A stretch of 64,000 nucleotides of DNA from Otatea glauca (lineage: Eukaryota; Streptophyta; Magnoliopsida; Poales; Poaceae), in assembly GCA_036346275.1 (NCBI GenBank), contig CM070715.1:69303667-69367666 (forward strand), in the 5' to 3' direction. Below the pieces are notes generated by a model that searched no databases, was not told where the DNA came from, and saw nothing but the letters and a program-made list of their open reading frames with translations. Of the stretch, positions 1 to 10,874 are shown piece after piece. Positions within the stretch are counted from its first letter, which is position 1. Every line of letters begins with the position of its first letter. The position numbers and the translations under genes are program-made.

Positions 1-255
1 ACAAGAAAAGATAGCATTTCTAGCCTGAGCATCATATTGCAAATTCCTTATCTCTCCAGGTGTAGGTTCTGAGGATGAGGATTGCCCTTCAGGTATGACC
101 CGTGAAGGCAAAGGTCTTTCTGTAACCCTCCACACATCATAACTTACGGCCTCAAGATAACACCTAATTCTAATTTTCCAATAAGCATAATTTATGGCAT
201 CAAAAACAGGGACCCTCCCTACACTTAATGTAGCTGATCCTATTCCCTCGGCCAT
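1..255 (-). CDS. copia gag polyprotein, N-terminal 85 residues (partial)
   Basis: An open frame of 85 codons starts at the ATG at 255-253 and runs off the left edge of the window. The start lies 47 bp past the LTR end and 32 bp past the primer-binding site, where gag is expected. The sequence VFDAINYAYWKIRIRCYL matches the start of plant copia gag (DUF4219/UBN2 region), normally F-x-G-x-N-Y-x-x-W-x-x-x-M-x-x-Y-L. Residues 34-49 continue the pattern with YLEAVSYDVWRV. Gag packages the RNA genome into virus-like particles. No stop or frameshift is seen here, so this copy may be younger than the copia at 24354-29127, but only a small part of gag is visible. Confidence 0.75.
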   Translation of the reverse strand, partial: MAEGIGSATLSVGRVPVFDAINYAYWKIRIRCYLEAVSYDVWRVTERPLPSRVIPEGQSSSSEPTPGEIRNLQYDAQARNAIFSC

Positions 256-286
256 TTTACCTAAGCTGTTAATCTTAAAAGGGGTA

Positions 287-299
287 ACCTCTGATACCA
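287..299 (-). promoter_or_regulatory. primer-binding site, initiator-Met tRNA type
   Basis: The minus strand reads TGGTATCAGAGGT, two bases inside the LTR end. This is the usual complement of the 3' end of tRNA-iMet used by plant copia elements to prime minus-strand cDNA. It fixes the LTR/internal boundary and the minus orientation. Confidence 0.8.
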
Positions 300-1167
300 C
301 TTGTAAGGACCAAGTTGGCCTAGGGGGGTGAATAGGCAACTTTAAAGATTTTAGAATTCTTTAAGAAAAGCTTTTCTCAATAAAAAAATAGAAACGGAAG
401 CAATTAGAATATAGATTCAGCACAACTTTGTTTAAGTAAGATTAAGAAGAGGAATTTCAAATGAGAAACAACACAAGACGAACAAACAAATATGAAACAA
501 TAACAGGAGAACTCAAGGACTTTTCACCGAGGTTCAGAGCTCAAACTCCTACATCCCCGTTAGAGCACTTCTCCAGAAGTATTGCTCCACCAAACAGCCA
601 ATCTCAATGGCTTTTGGTTTTCCACTATCTTGACTCTTTCACTACTCAAGTGAAGTGAGTCTCAACCTTCCACAGCAATGGTGGCCTTCCACAATCTCGA
701 TTGGATAGGTCGCACCACCAACTTCTCCAACCGTCTAGGAACAGCTAGTTCCAAGAGTAATAGACTATCCACAAGCCCTGTCTCTTGGTTCAGTAGATAG
801 ATGCAAACTAGACTTAGCTTGGAGCAAGTACTCTAAATATTCAGAATGAATGTTTGTGATTTTCTGAGTTGACGCTCAAACTCTTTGATGAAAATGAAGC
901 TCAGGAATTCTAAAGATCAAAGAGTTGTATAAGATTTAAAAGATGTCAACTACATTCAGGATGTCAAAGATGTGAATGTGCAAAGCTCTGCATTTTTGTG
1001 AACCCAGGCATTATATATATATAGGTCCTGAATAGAAATAACTGTTACACCTACTATTTGCCCGTTGGGGGTTGGTAGGATAGATGGGGTAGGTCAACTG
1101 CTACCCTTTTTATAAGAAATTTCAAGGTGTATGCGTTATAAGTCAAATTATATACTCACGTCGGATT

Positions 1168-1748
1168 GAAATTCTTGGTCCGGCGTACATAGGATTGGAG
1201 AAGCATAATTGTACTCAGAGTAACCTATTTGCGCTGGACCGAAAATATTGGTCCGTTATACACGTACATTGTTTGATTTTGATATCAGCAAGACAATACT
1301 TGTGCCAGACTGAAAAAGTTGGTCCGGCGTACACATGGTTTTGTTTCTTTTGAGTACCAGCAAATAACGTTTGCGCCGAACCAAAAAGTTGGTCCGTCGT
1401 ACATGGGAAAACGACTGGTTTTATCAGAGTGAAACATGTCTGCGTCGGACCAAAAAAATTAGTCCGACGTACACATATAATTCTGGTCTGCATCAAACTT
1501 CATAATTCTGGTTAAGATTTAAGCAAAATAATTCTTAACATAGACTATAATTTATTTATGGTGAAAATATAACTTATGCCGGACTAAATTAAAGAAAGAA
1601 TTTAGATTTGTCTGACAAAAATAGTGTATATCTAGTTGAAAAGGAATTCTTAGCACCGGACTGAAAAAGTCAGTCCGGCGTACATGGAATACGCTAGGTG
1701 AAGAGAATTTTCAGCGCCGGACCGAAAGTATCGGTCCGGCATGCATGG
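1168..1748. repeat. array of about seven short palindromes inside the copia LTR
   Basis: Seven imperfect copies of a hairpin of the form GCGCCGGACCGAA / TTGGTCCGGCGTACAT occur near 1168, 1231, 1303, 1372, 1443, 1656 and 1713. The first four complete units are 69 to 72 bp apart. Each has a stem of about 8 to 11 bp (CCGGACC with GGTCCGG) around a loop of 8 to 10 A/T-rich bases and is followed by GTACA(T/C). The best copy, at 1713-1748, has an almost perfect stem. Confidence 0.8.
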
Positions 1749-2915
1749 TGTACGCTCAGTTGGAATTTGAACTTAGGATCTTTGAGCGCCTAAATAGAAT
1801 GAAGTTTGGTCCAGAGAGAATTGTTTTGGCTAAGAAGATAAAGCTCTAGATTTTTAGTGAGAAATATGAAAAGTCCTATGCTCCAAGTAATCTTAGCGAT
1901 TTTGCAAATGAACCAAGATCATTTCTTATGTATAATCCCTCTTAATAGTACGGTGATTATAGCTATATAATCAACTCCCAAGCCAAAACTAGAAAAACAC
2001 CTTAGCCTTGATCATCAAATCTATTTGTTATCGATTATCACTAAGTATCCTTTTTAATCATCAACACAAAAACCTATGTAATAAGCATAATTTACACAAA
2101 TAGGGAGCCTAGATGCTCTCAAGCACAACACACCAGACGAGCACCGGGTTCAAGTTGATTTGTGGCGTGCCAACCAATTTGATCGTAAAATCGGTAAGGG
2201 AAGTATGAAATACGTAAAAAACCGATTCTGCGTATTAATTGACTTGGACCTAACCAGCCGAACGCCGATTAAATAAGAAGTAAGGGTAAATCTAATTAGC
2301 CGATTAAGGCTAATCAGAGGATAAAGGCAGATCAACATTGATGAAGGCGATGTGCAACAAGATCAGAGAAAATCGAACCTGATTGGCGTAATAAAAGATG
2401 ATCAATGATTAGCGATACTCAACTTTATTGATCAAATCGAGTTACACAAGAATCTAGATTACAAAACTATTTCTAATCGACTAAAAAAGTAGATTAAAAA
2501 TAGATGCGAGTTGATTGATTGTATTGTTGTCCCTTTTTCGTCTGCCTACGTCCATCTTTTATACCCATCAGCCAATTGAGTCTTATTACAACACGTTTGA
2601 AGAAAATGATTCGTATTGGCCTCAATCCGGTTGATCATTCCTCACATATTTGCAGTTACCAAACATACTTAAATCTTTCCGAGTTAAAAATTGGCTATAT
2701 CTTGTTGACTCAAATCTGCTGATTTTGACTATACCTGCCAAATCTTGGTGCAAGCCATATCTAATGCAGGGGATCCCAGATTACAAACGAAAAAGGGAAG
2801 CGCGGCTAGTTACCTGTTGTTCTTGGTGGCACCATCAGCGATGTCGACGTAGCCACCACCTGCGTAGCGACCAGCATCATCGCCACGATCGTCGCCATCT
2901 GAGCGAATTGAATCC

Positions 2916-3105
2916 GATTGATCCCAAAAACGCCTAGATAACATTCCAAGAAGAGAAAACTAAGAACTCGAAATCGGGAGTGCGACCCAGCCTAAGGTTA
3001 TTACCAATGCGATTGATCCCAAAAAAACAACCAGATAACATTTCAAGAAGAGGAAACCAAGAACTCGAAATCAGGAGTGCCAAACTAGCCTAAGGTTATT
3101 ACCGT
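2916..3105. repeat. tandem duplication, 2 x 95 bp
   Basis: Two direct copies start with GATTGATCCCAAAAA at 2916 and 3011 and both end in CCTAAGGTTATTACC. They share ATTTCAAGAAGAG, AAGAACTCGAAATC and GGAGTGC with scattered substitutions. The divergence suggests an old duplication. Confidence 0.8.
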
Positions 3106-3339
3106 CGGATGAGTCGATGGCCGCTGCCATCGACGATGGCGGAGCCGGCAGAGGAGCCAATGACCAGGGGCGGCAGTGATGGCACCCAGGCGAAGGGGAG
3201 AAGAAGGGAGGAGCAGGCGGAGGCGAAAAAGAAAGGGAATCAACAACTAACCAAGACGGGATTTAACAGCAACAACACACGAACAATCAAGATGAACTGG
3301 AAAACCATAAGAATCGGCCAGGGAAAGCTGGGATGCCGA

Positions 3340-3530
3340 CACGAACAAGGGAAAAAACACGAATCAAGAGCCGACAGAAAGCGAAACAATCCAAACAACA
3401 ATAAACATCAGGAACAATCAAAACGAACCGAAAAACCATAAGAAATCGGCCGAAGAAAACACGAATCAAGAGCGGACGGAAAGCGAAACAATCCAAACAA
3501 CAATAAGCATCAGGAACAATCGAAACCCGA
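3340..3530. repeat. tandem duplication, period about 102 bp
   Basis: The block GAATCAAGAGCCGACAGAAA at 3361 recurs at 3463 as GAATCAAGAGCGGACGGAAA. It is followed in both copies by GCGAAACAATCCAAACAACA and a CATCAGGAACAATC motif. It lies just downstream of the 95-bp duplication. Confidence 0.75.
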
Positions 3531-4332
3531 GGGCCGGCGGGCCGGCGACACTAATCGAGGAAAAAACACGGATCAAGAAAGAACCCGAATCGAGAGCCGA
3601 TGAAAGCAAAAGAAAGGGCGTCTGGATAAAGGGCATCTGGACCTAGCCAGATTGAGGCAAATCCGGCCTCCACCGATGACCTCCTTGGGCGAGATGGCGA
3701 TAGGAGCTGGCACGCGGCAGCAGGGACTGGGCCGAAGTGGGGTTCGACGATGCTGGGATGAGGCGTTTGGGGGGTAGCGCCGAGGTGAGAGGGCGAGCGG
3801 AGGAGGCTACGGAAGGGCCATGGCGTGGAGTGCTCCGGACGGGGACGGAGAAAGCGAGGCAACGCTAGATCGAAACACGGCCTCTCAGATCGTGGTGTGG
3901 AGGTCTCTCGAAGTTCAAAGCCATGACGCGCAAAGATCCTTCGGATCGGATGGCGACGGGAAGGACCTAAACGGAATTTTGATATTCACCAGGGTTTTTG
4001 CACGAAGGAGCTGACGTGGAGGCGGTCGCTGATTATTATCTGGGCAACCTGCACGGCTCAGCAAATAAGGTAACAAACAAGGCTGACATAGCATGGCCGT
4101 GCTAGACTGGGAGTAGATTACTAGCTACTTGCTGTTGGCCTCTCTTCCTCCCCGGGATAACATGTCGCTGAATGTTTTTCAGTCTTTGGATTTATTGTTA
4201 GTGGTTACAACCGCTGAAAACATGGTGAACGCCATTATGGCAGGTCCAGCAGAATCGCATAAGGCACGGTTCCATTATTGGGGACTCCAACGCGGGCCAG
4301 GCATATCTGAGGCAGAAACCAAGATGCCACCA

Positions 4333-4557
4333 TGGCTGCCTCAACTCTCAAGGACGTGATGATCATGGGCTTTTGTTCTGGGAAGGGCATGACTGAGCTT
4401 ACGAGCCACATTATTGAGAGCACGCCTTCACTCAAGTGCCTTACGCTGGACACAACCTGTGGTTACAATATGTGTGGTAACTGGTAAATTGGACAAATGC
4501 ATGGGTAGGGGAGTTCTCGAGGCTGTGAGCAGCAGATATATCGAGGGGAAAGTTCCT
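4333..4557 (+). pseudogene. F-box/LRR protein, C-terminal FBD-domain remnant
   Basis: The plus strand reads STLKDVMIMGFCSGKGMTEL, then LTSHIIESTPSLKCLTLDTT before a stop at about 4484. This matches the FBD domain that ends many grass F-box/LRR proteins (L-K-x-V-x-I-x-G-F-x-x-x-K-x-x-x-E-L ... I-x-E-x-x-P-S-L-x-x-L-x-L-D-T). In a shifted frame 4499-4557 gives MGRGVLEAVSSRYIEGKVPQ, the usual FBD tail (x-R-Y-I-E-G-K-V-P). The two halves are out of frame and no F-box or LRR part is seen upstream, so this is a decayed 3' fragment. Intact members are substrate adaptors of SCF ubiquitin ligases. Confidence 0.7.
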
Positions 4558-4839
4558 CAATGCTGAATTCAAGGTTGTCGAGTGCTGTAGCCGATGCCAT
4601 ACTGGCAACCGTTAGACGCATATGCAGATTATGTTGTCTTCTGCATGCTTATTTTGTTCAGTTGTGCCATGTCATGCGGTCTTTCTTAAGTTTCCGGACC
4701 CAGTTCGTTACGAGTAGTATTAGATTAGGTATCTTCCAAGTTGTGACTGTGATGTGCATGATAGCCAAATGTATACCTTTATATAAAGCTGGAGACATTG
4801 GCGCTCTCAGGGGTGCCACGTCATCCCTCTTGTGAAAAT

Positions 4840-5640
4840 TTCCTACAAAAAATTAGAAATTACGTTCAGATCCTTTCGTCGGTTTTTTTAACAAAATATA
4901 CCCGAAAAAAATCGAAAATACGTTTAGGTCCTCACGTCGGTTTTTAACTGAATGAATCCGAGAAAAAATAAAATTACGTTTATGTCCCATCGCGTTTTTT
5001 TTAAAAAGGCCACAGATTTACCAATGACTTATAGAAATCCGCAGAACCCATTTTTTAAAGAAAAAAACAAGAAAACCGAAATTACACGAAAAAAGAACCC
5101 ACGTTTTCGCATCAATTTCCAAAAAAAAATAGGAGCTGCGGTTCCACAGATTCGACGACGGCTCCTAACAATCCGCATATTCATCGATGGCTCCTAACAA
5201 CCTATTTTTTTAGAAAAAACCCGAGAAAACCGAAATTACGCAAAAAAACTCACGTTTTCACAGATTCGACGACGACTCATAGTGGTTCCGCACCACACAA
5301 AGATGACCCGTGGTACCGCAAATTCGCCGATGACTTCTAGCTAGCGCATTTTTTGGAAAACTCGAGAGAAAAAACGAATTCATGTTTACATCCTCAAACC
5401 TATTTTTTCAGAAATAATCATCGGACCAGATTTCATGCGACGTAGCATCACGCAACCAAATTTCGCACAGCGCAGCATAGCGCGCAAACTTTGGCTAGTG
5501 CTAAATTATTGTGTAACGTGGGTTTGTGTTTAAGAAGAGCTCGGGCACTGATTCAGGCCTGCTGAATTGTTTATCTACAGGATAACCGATGATTTGCCGC
5601 TCATTATTGTATTCCTTCCCCCTAATGGTACAATATTATC
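4840..5640. other. AT-rich stretch with degenerate internal repeats, no gene
   Basis: Phrases such as AAAACCGAAATTACG, CGTTTAGGTCC and TTCGACGACG(G/A)CTC recur two or three times between 4850 and 5330, which looks like decayed repeat DNA. I find no terminal inverted repeat or target-site duplication that would name an element. The 15-bp string GGTACAATATTATCA occurs twice, at 5627 and again inside the CACTA-A end at 5667. Confidence 0.4.
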
Positions 5641-6527
5641 ACGAGAGAGAGACATTACTACAAAATGGTACAATATTATCATTTCATCTTGATTGGTTCA
5701 TAACTTTTAAGTAAAAACCAATTGTGATAGATTATTCCGGAGAGGGTGCTAATAATATTCTCAATCGGTTCTCAGGTTAAAATCGATTGTGATGTAGCAT
5801 TGGGCACATCACAATCGGTTCTCATGTGAGTTCCATGCGACCATAGCTAGGCTTCAATCGGAGTTCCTTGCTAACTACATGAAGCGGGCATTGCAGGCTG
5901 AGTCGAAGAAGTTCAGTCGAAAAAGAACTTCATTCTATTCCCATACCACAATTAGTAAGTACTACTTTACCCTTCAACTACTTGTACGCACGGAAACCAT
6001 ATACTCCCTCCATCCCATTATATAAGGTGTAACTGAAAAAACACAGAGACCAAGAAACAATAATTTTTGCTCGCCCCGACGCGAACGCAGCGCGCGGCGC
6101 CGCCCCAGCCCGCATCAAGAAATTTTTTCGCGCGTGCGTCACCCATCAAATGTTCGCCCGCCCGCAAGCGTCGCAGACTCAGCCCACGCGTGCATGCGCC
6201 ATGCAGCCATGCACAGCGTCATGCAGCCATGCACAGCGCAAAGATTTTTTCATGCACGCGCAGCAAATTTCCTCCCGCGCGCGTCGCAGACCCAACCCGC
6301 GCAAAGCAAATTTCCGCCCGCCCGTGCGCGTCGCAGACCCAGCCCGCGAGTCCATGCGCCATGCTGAGAGCTTTTTTCAAGTACGCGCCCAGCCGAGAGC
6401 TTTTTTCATGCACGCGCGATGCAAAATTGAAGAATGATGATTTCAATTTGTCCTATAAATATGCACAGTGCTCACATTTCCTTCTGCTTTTTTTCTGCTC
6501 TCTTCTTCCCTCCCATGGTTGAACATA

Positions 6528-8141
6528 ATGCTTGGTTTGGATTTGAATCAGCCCATCAATTGGGATGAGATTGATGATTTGGATGGAGGTGCACCTGGTA
6601 TGTTCTATGACGACGACGAGACAACTGACGGCGTGGATGAAGTTGAAGCCGGCGACGGTGTAGGCAAAGCTAATGCCGTGGCAATCGACGTAGGTAATAC
6701 TCGCATGTTTGTTGTTTATTTTTCACTACTGGATGTAGCATGAACGCACTAAGTCCTCATGTATTTTTGTGTAGATATCAATATCAAGAGGAGGAGGCAC
6801 TACCCTCCTAATATAAAACGAACCCTATATGCCATGTGTTTAGAAAGATCAGCTCCTGGCATGATGAAGGAGGGAGTGACAAAGTCTGTTGCTAATGATA
6901 TGGGGGTGCCATGGAGAGTTGTCCAGCGCGTATGGTGAGATGGACAAATTGCCAATGGAATTCAAGCTTTTGAATCCAAGAAGAAGGAAAAATGTGGCCG
7001 CAAAAAACTTCCCTTTACCTCGGATGCCATCAAAGATGTGCCGCTTAGACGGCGCCAAACCATCCGTGACCTAGCCAATGCTTTGCATATGTCAAAGAGC
7101 ACACTACATAGACATCTAAAGGAAGGAAGTTTTAGGCGCCATACAAATGCCATAAAGTTCACCTTGACCAAAAGATAACATGAAGGCTCGTGTGCGATTT
7201 TGCATACAAATGCTTGACAGCCAAAGCATACCAGATGAACCAACTTTCAAATCTTTGTACAACGTCGTGTACATAGATGAGAAATGGTTTTATAGGACAA
7301 GGCAAGACCAAAATTATTACTTGGCACATGACGAAGAGAACCCTCGAAGAATCGTAAAGAGCAAAAACTTCATTGAAAAGGTTATGTTTCTAGGGGCAAA
7401 AGCCCGTCCAAGATTTGATGAGCACGGCATATGCACATTTGATGGAAAAATCGGAATTTTTCCCTTCACTTACTGGCAGCCGGCCAAGAGGAAAAGTCAC
7501 AATAGGGAGAGGGGTAAATTGTTTAATTTCGCTTAATTACTTGAAATATAGCAACTCTACTAATCTTGGTTACTTGCATGATCGATTGTAGGAACCTTAG
7601 AGCTGAAGGCCATGACATCGGTCACAAGGGACACTAGCCGAAAGTATCTGATGGAAAAGGTCTTGCCCGCCATAAAAGAAAAATGGCCTACTGAAGAACG
7701 AGGACTTCCAATATTCATCCAACAAGACAATGCGAAGACGCATATTGCGGTTGACGACCCAGAATTTTGCCGTGTTGCACAAGAAGATGGGTGGAATTAC
7801 GACTAATATGTCAACCACCCAACTCTCCGGATCTTAATGTTTTGGATCTAGGTTTTTTTGCAGCCCTGCAGTCATTGTTTCAAAAGTCATCTCCATCAAA
7901 CATCCAAGAGATTGAGAAAAATGTGATCAAAGCATATGAAGAATATCCGGTGGAAAAATCGAACCGTGTGTTCCTTACACAGCAGGGGTGCATGAGAGAG
8001 ATTATGTGTGCAAAAGGCGGGCAACATTATGCAATCCCGCATATGAAAAAGGAAACAACGGAGAGAAATGGTCAACTTCCAATAAGGTTGCAATGTGATA
8101 AGCAAATTTATCAAGATGCGGTGTATTTTATCAATGCATAG
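6528..8141 (+). pseudogene. mariner-like transposase (DD39D), disabled
   Basis: Exon 1 (6528-6693, MLGLDLNQPINWDEIDD...) is acidic and ends at a GT donor. Exon 2 starts about 6774 and holds RRHYPPNIKRTLYAM and the helix-turn-helix TIRDLANALHMSKSTLHRHL near 7050-7120. A small intron spans about 7512-7590. Catalytic residues are visible: D1 in VVYIDEKWF (about 7265), D2 in IFIQQDNAKTH (about 7715), and D3 in NVLDLGFF (about 7840). If one lost base near 7806 is allowed for, D2 and D3 are separated by 39 residues, the plant MLE signature. Lesions: TGA after the HTH-proximal RVVQRVW, TAA near 7176, and the frameshift near 7806. The enzyme would cut and paste the element; this copy cannot. Confidence 0.88.
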
Positions 8142-8654
8142 CTTAGAGTTTTACTCTTTGTACTGTTCATTATCCAACAACTAGCAACAAAAATGGAGTA
8201 ATCTTGTCTATTTTTCTTAGATAAATTTGCTATTGTTGCTACTGTTCATTACAGGTTCACATAAACAAGATACGGAGTACACCATTGCTCCTTTCTCACA
8301 TGAAATTAGGGAACATAATTTTCAGCATGATTGGCCGGACAACCGCAGCGGCCTCCTCCATTTTTATCACTTCCGTAGCAACAATTGCAGCAATCCTAGC
8401 TTATTCCTCAGCATCGGTCTCCTCGAATGAATCCCGAACGAAGGTGTCGCCTGCTAGTGAGTCGAGAACATATTGAATGCTATCAGAGTCGGTGACATGA
8501 TCGACACCGGCCATTTCACTTTCACCCACCTCGCGGAATCCGGCGCCGGCATTGTAAGTGCCATCCTCTAGAAGCTATACCTGGGAGTCGTCGGCGTGCG
8601 TACCATCTTCCAGAAGAGTTCGCACGCGGCCGACACTACTACACGAATATACAT

Positions 8655-9070
8655 CACAATCGGTTCTTTTTTATCATCACAATCGGTTCTGGTGGCGACA
8701 CAAAGTCATGAGACAGAGATGAGACAATGCTATTACAGTCGGTTCTTACCCGATAGAGATGAGTGTGTCATCTCTATCGGTTCTTTACAAGAAGCGATAG
8801 AGATGACCCCATCATTTCTATCGGTTCTTATAAGGAACCGATAGAGATGAGCGTGTCATTTCTATCGGTTCTTATGAAGAACCGATAGAGATGACGCACT
8901 CATCTCTATCGCTTTTTCTAAAGAACCGATAGAGACGAGCGTGTCATCTCTATCGCTTCTTCTAAAGAATCGATAGAGATGAGGGGCTCATCTCTTTCAC
9001 TTGTTCTAAAGAACCGATAGAGATGACCAATTATCTCTATCGTTTTCTTCTTAGAACCGATAGAGATGAG
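8655..9070. repeat. CACTA-B left subterminal repeat array
   Basis: Alternating direct and inverted copies of ATCTCTATCGGTTCTT and AAGAACCGATAGAGATGA, about 35 to 45 bp apart. Such arrays are the expected binding sites of the TNPA-like element protein and can fold into many short hairpins. Confidence 0.85.
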
Positions 9071-9309
9071 GGGGTTTGCTGTTTTCTAATTCACCCTCCA
9101 ATCAAGACATATTTCACACAAGATGCACATATCACATTCACACAAAGAATAGCACACATTATGCACATATCACATCCACGAACACAAACATTTTATTACA
9201 ACACATATCACATTCGTTCACAAAACAAAACTCAAACATGCTTCACAGTTACTACACATGCAATCGCATTCACATATATAATATTGTTCACATATGGACT
9301 AGTAGGAGC

Positions 9310-9600
9310 TTTCAGGATCTCTAAACCTACCCATCTGCGAGATAACTTCCATCCAGTACCACTGGATTAAGTAGTCTTGTAACTTGTTGAGTGCAAAGCT
9401 GTCTAAGCTCTTCTGGGGGATATTGACATGCTGCAAAATAGAAACAATTACTCTAATTTAAGTTTTAAAATTTCTATGTGAAAGGCTAATTGTATTATTA
9501 TGCATGTACATATACCTTAAGGAAAAGGTCTGAGATGCCGACCACTATAATCATGTGCTTCATGACGTATAAACCGCAGTGGTCGTCGCTGCCCTATTGA
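9310..9600 (-). pseudogene. CACTA-B Ulp1/C48-like protease, 3' exons
   Basis: Minus-strand pieces at about 9535-9597 and 9310-9432 correspond to the last two protease exons of CACTA-D. The first reads GSDDHCGLYVMKHMIIVV, with the Cys of the catalytic motif. The second encodes an SLDSFALNKLQDYLIQWYW-like tail followed by GGTAGGTTTAGAGATCCTGA, shared with CACTA-D at 54848. Upstream exons, including the catalytic His, are not found. Confidence 0.65.
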
Positions 9601-10249
9601 TGACACTGTGAAGAAAGAAAAAGAATGTGCCGAAATGGCATATTCATAAACATGTACCCTCGAACGGGAGATATAAATACCAAATTAAAACTTACCAAGA
9701 AGAACAAGGTGATTTTGAGTTCTTGAATTATCTCTTGTATAACTATCTCATTAGTACTTAGTTTAGGTGAGGCCCTTTGCATGAGTGTGTTATTTTCATT
9801 CATCGATTACAAGAAGCTATAACTATGAATTTGAGGTTCGTTTGAGGAAGTTACGATTATTGAACATTTCTCTCATTACAAGTTCGACTATTGAGCAATT
9901 AGTGCAAACTAAAGTAAAATCTAAATATTTTTGTATACTTATGATCTGTGCAATCCAAGGAGTGCAACTATACTGGTTTCACCAAGTTTTGAGCCTATCT
10001 GATTTATTCCATGATTTTTGGAACTAGGGATTGCACAGTTTCTTCATGTTACCTAAAAAGGGGTTTTCATTCAATCTCTATTTAAAAGTTTTTACTGCAA
10101 GTAACATGTGAAGTTTCATTGCATAATCCAAATCCTTATTTCATAACGCAAATATAGAAACTATGTTTGCTGCATTTGGATACTTCTAGCAAAAGATATG
10201 AAGGTTTGATTCACAAGGGTAAAAAGGAAAGATAAAATGAATTTTCTAG

Positions 10250-10315
10250 GATTTGAACCCCAGACCTCTCGGTTCAAATGGCAAGGCTGTACCACTGGGC
10301 CAAGGTGTTGCTTGT
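10250..10315 (-). other. tRNA-derived sequence (SINE-like Pol III promoter remnant)
   Basis: The minus strand has an A-box-like TGGCCCAGTGG and, 44 bp on, a perfect B box GGTTCAAATCC, which are the two internal Pol III promoter parts. The acceptor and T stems do not pair properly and the anticodon arm cannot be drawn, so it is not a working tRNA gene. A tRNA-derived SINE or decayed tRNA inside CACTA-B fits better. Confidence 0.4.
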
Positions 10316-10359
10316 GACAAGGCTATATGCGAAAATATTTGAAGCTTACCCTCACTTAC

Positions 10360-10860
10360 CCTAGAGCTTTGCTGGAACGGCAATGGAGACGGCGGTGCTA
10401 GAGTTAGGAATGACTGGGGAGTGAGCTGCAGGGAGATGGGGTTCGGCTAGGGCAGTCCTTGGCGACGGCGGCGACCACCAGAGCTGGCCACGATGGTGTC
10501 GGTGGGGCAGGCTACCACTGAGTGCAGCTACTGGGGAATGGAAGCCACGGCGAGTCTTCGGCCAGCGGATGCTGCATGCAATACATAGATCAACCTCAGG
10601 AGATTGTATGGCAGCTGTGTGGGGCGTCGGGGCTAGGGTTAGGAGAGGTGGAGGCTGCGCGCGGCGTCGGGAGGAGTGGAGGTCGGGAGGAGTTGGCTGC
10701 AGCCAAGGGGAGCGAACGGCGGGGGAGGGAGAGAGCGGCAGCGGGAAGGAGCGAGCGGCGGGGGAGGGGGAGGGGCGGCAGGGAGGGCAGCGAGCGGGAG
10801 AACGAGAGTGAGTGCGGGAGAACACGAGGGAGTGTAGGAGAACGAGTGAGTGTGGGATAT
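10360..10860. other. GC-rich low-complexity stretch of CACTA-B
   Basis: Purine-rich GGGAGGGGGAGG-type sequence on the plus strand gives long but compositionally biased open frames on both strands (Ser/Pro/Arg-rich or Gly/Glu/Arg-rich). No known domain is visible. It may be the decayed first exon or leader of a CACTA gene. Confidence 0.35.
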
Positions 10861-10874
10861 ATATGGCCGAAATG

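Larger units (their letters stand above)
1..2131 (-). mobile_element. Ty1/copia LTR retrotransposon (SIRE/Maximus-like), 5' LTR and start of internal region
   Basis: Read on the minus strand, this is a long LTR of about 1.8 kb followed by a primer-binding site and the start of gag. The LTR's inner end is at 302, where minus-strand CA is followed by the primer-binding site. The outer end is placed near 2131, where the minus strand reads TGTTGTGCTTGAGAGCATC, a start typical of large grass copia LTRs. Near the inner end the minus strand has TTCACCCCCCTAGGCC, also common in these LTRs. The outer edge is uncertain by a few bases. The rest of the element, including the 3' LTR, lies off the left edge of the window, so no target-site duplication can be checked. 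The LTR contains an array of short palindromes described separately. Confidence 0.72.
2132..4330. other. no convincing gene; GC-rich stretch with local tandem duplications
   Basis: No frame reads as a recognisable protein. 2140-2760 is AT-rich. 2810-4010 is GC-rich with arginine- and proline-rich open frames on both strands, the usual look of non-coding GC-rich grass DNA. Two tandem duplications are listed separately. The region ends at an F-box/FBD remnant near 4333, so part of it may be decayed 5' sequence of that gene. Confidence 0.5.

Noticed and set aside
6067..6522. Open frame of 151 codons at the mariner 5' side
   Set aside because: Low-complexity Ala/Arg/Pro/His sequence from CGCGC repeats, with rival frames on both strands; it is mariner leader DNA.
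8655..9070. Regular direct/inverted repeats resembling a CRISPR array (also at 15185, 16410, 18960, 49630, 55140)
   Set aside because: They sit at the ends of CACTA elements, alternate in orientation, lack unique spacers of fixed length, and the DNA is plant nuclear.
10250..10315. A tRNA gene on the minus strand
   Set aside because: A and B boxes are present, but acceptor, anticodon and T stems do not pair; treated as a tRNA-derived remnant.
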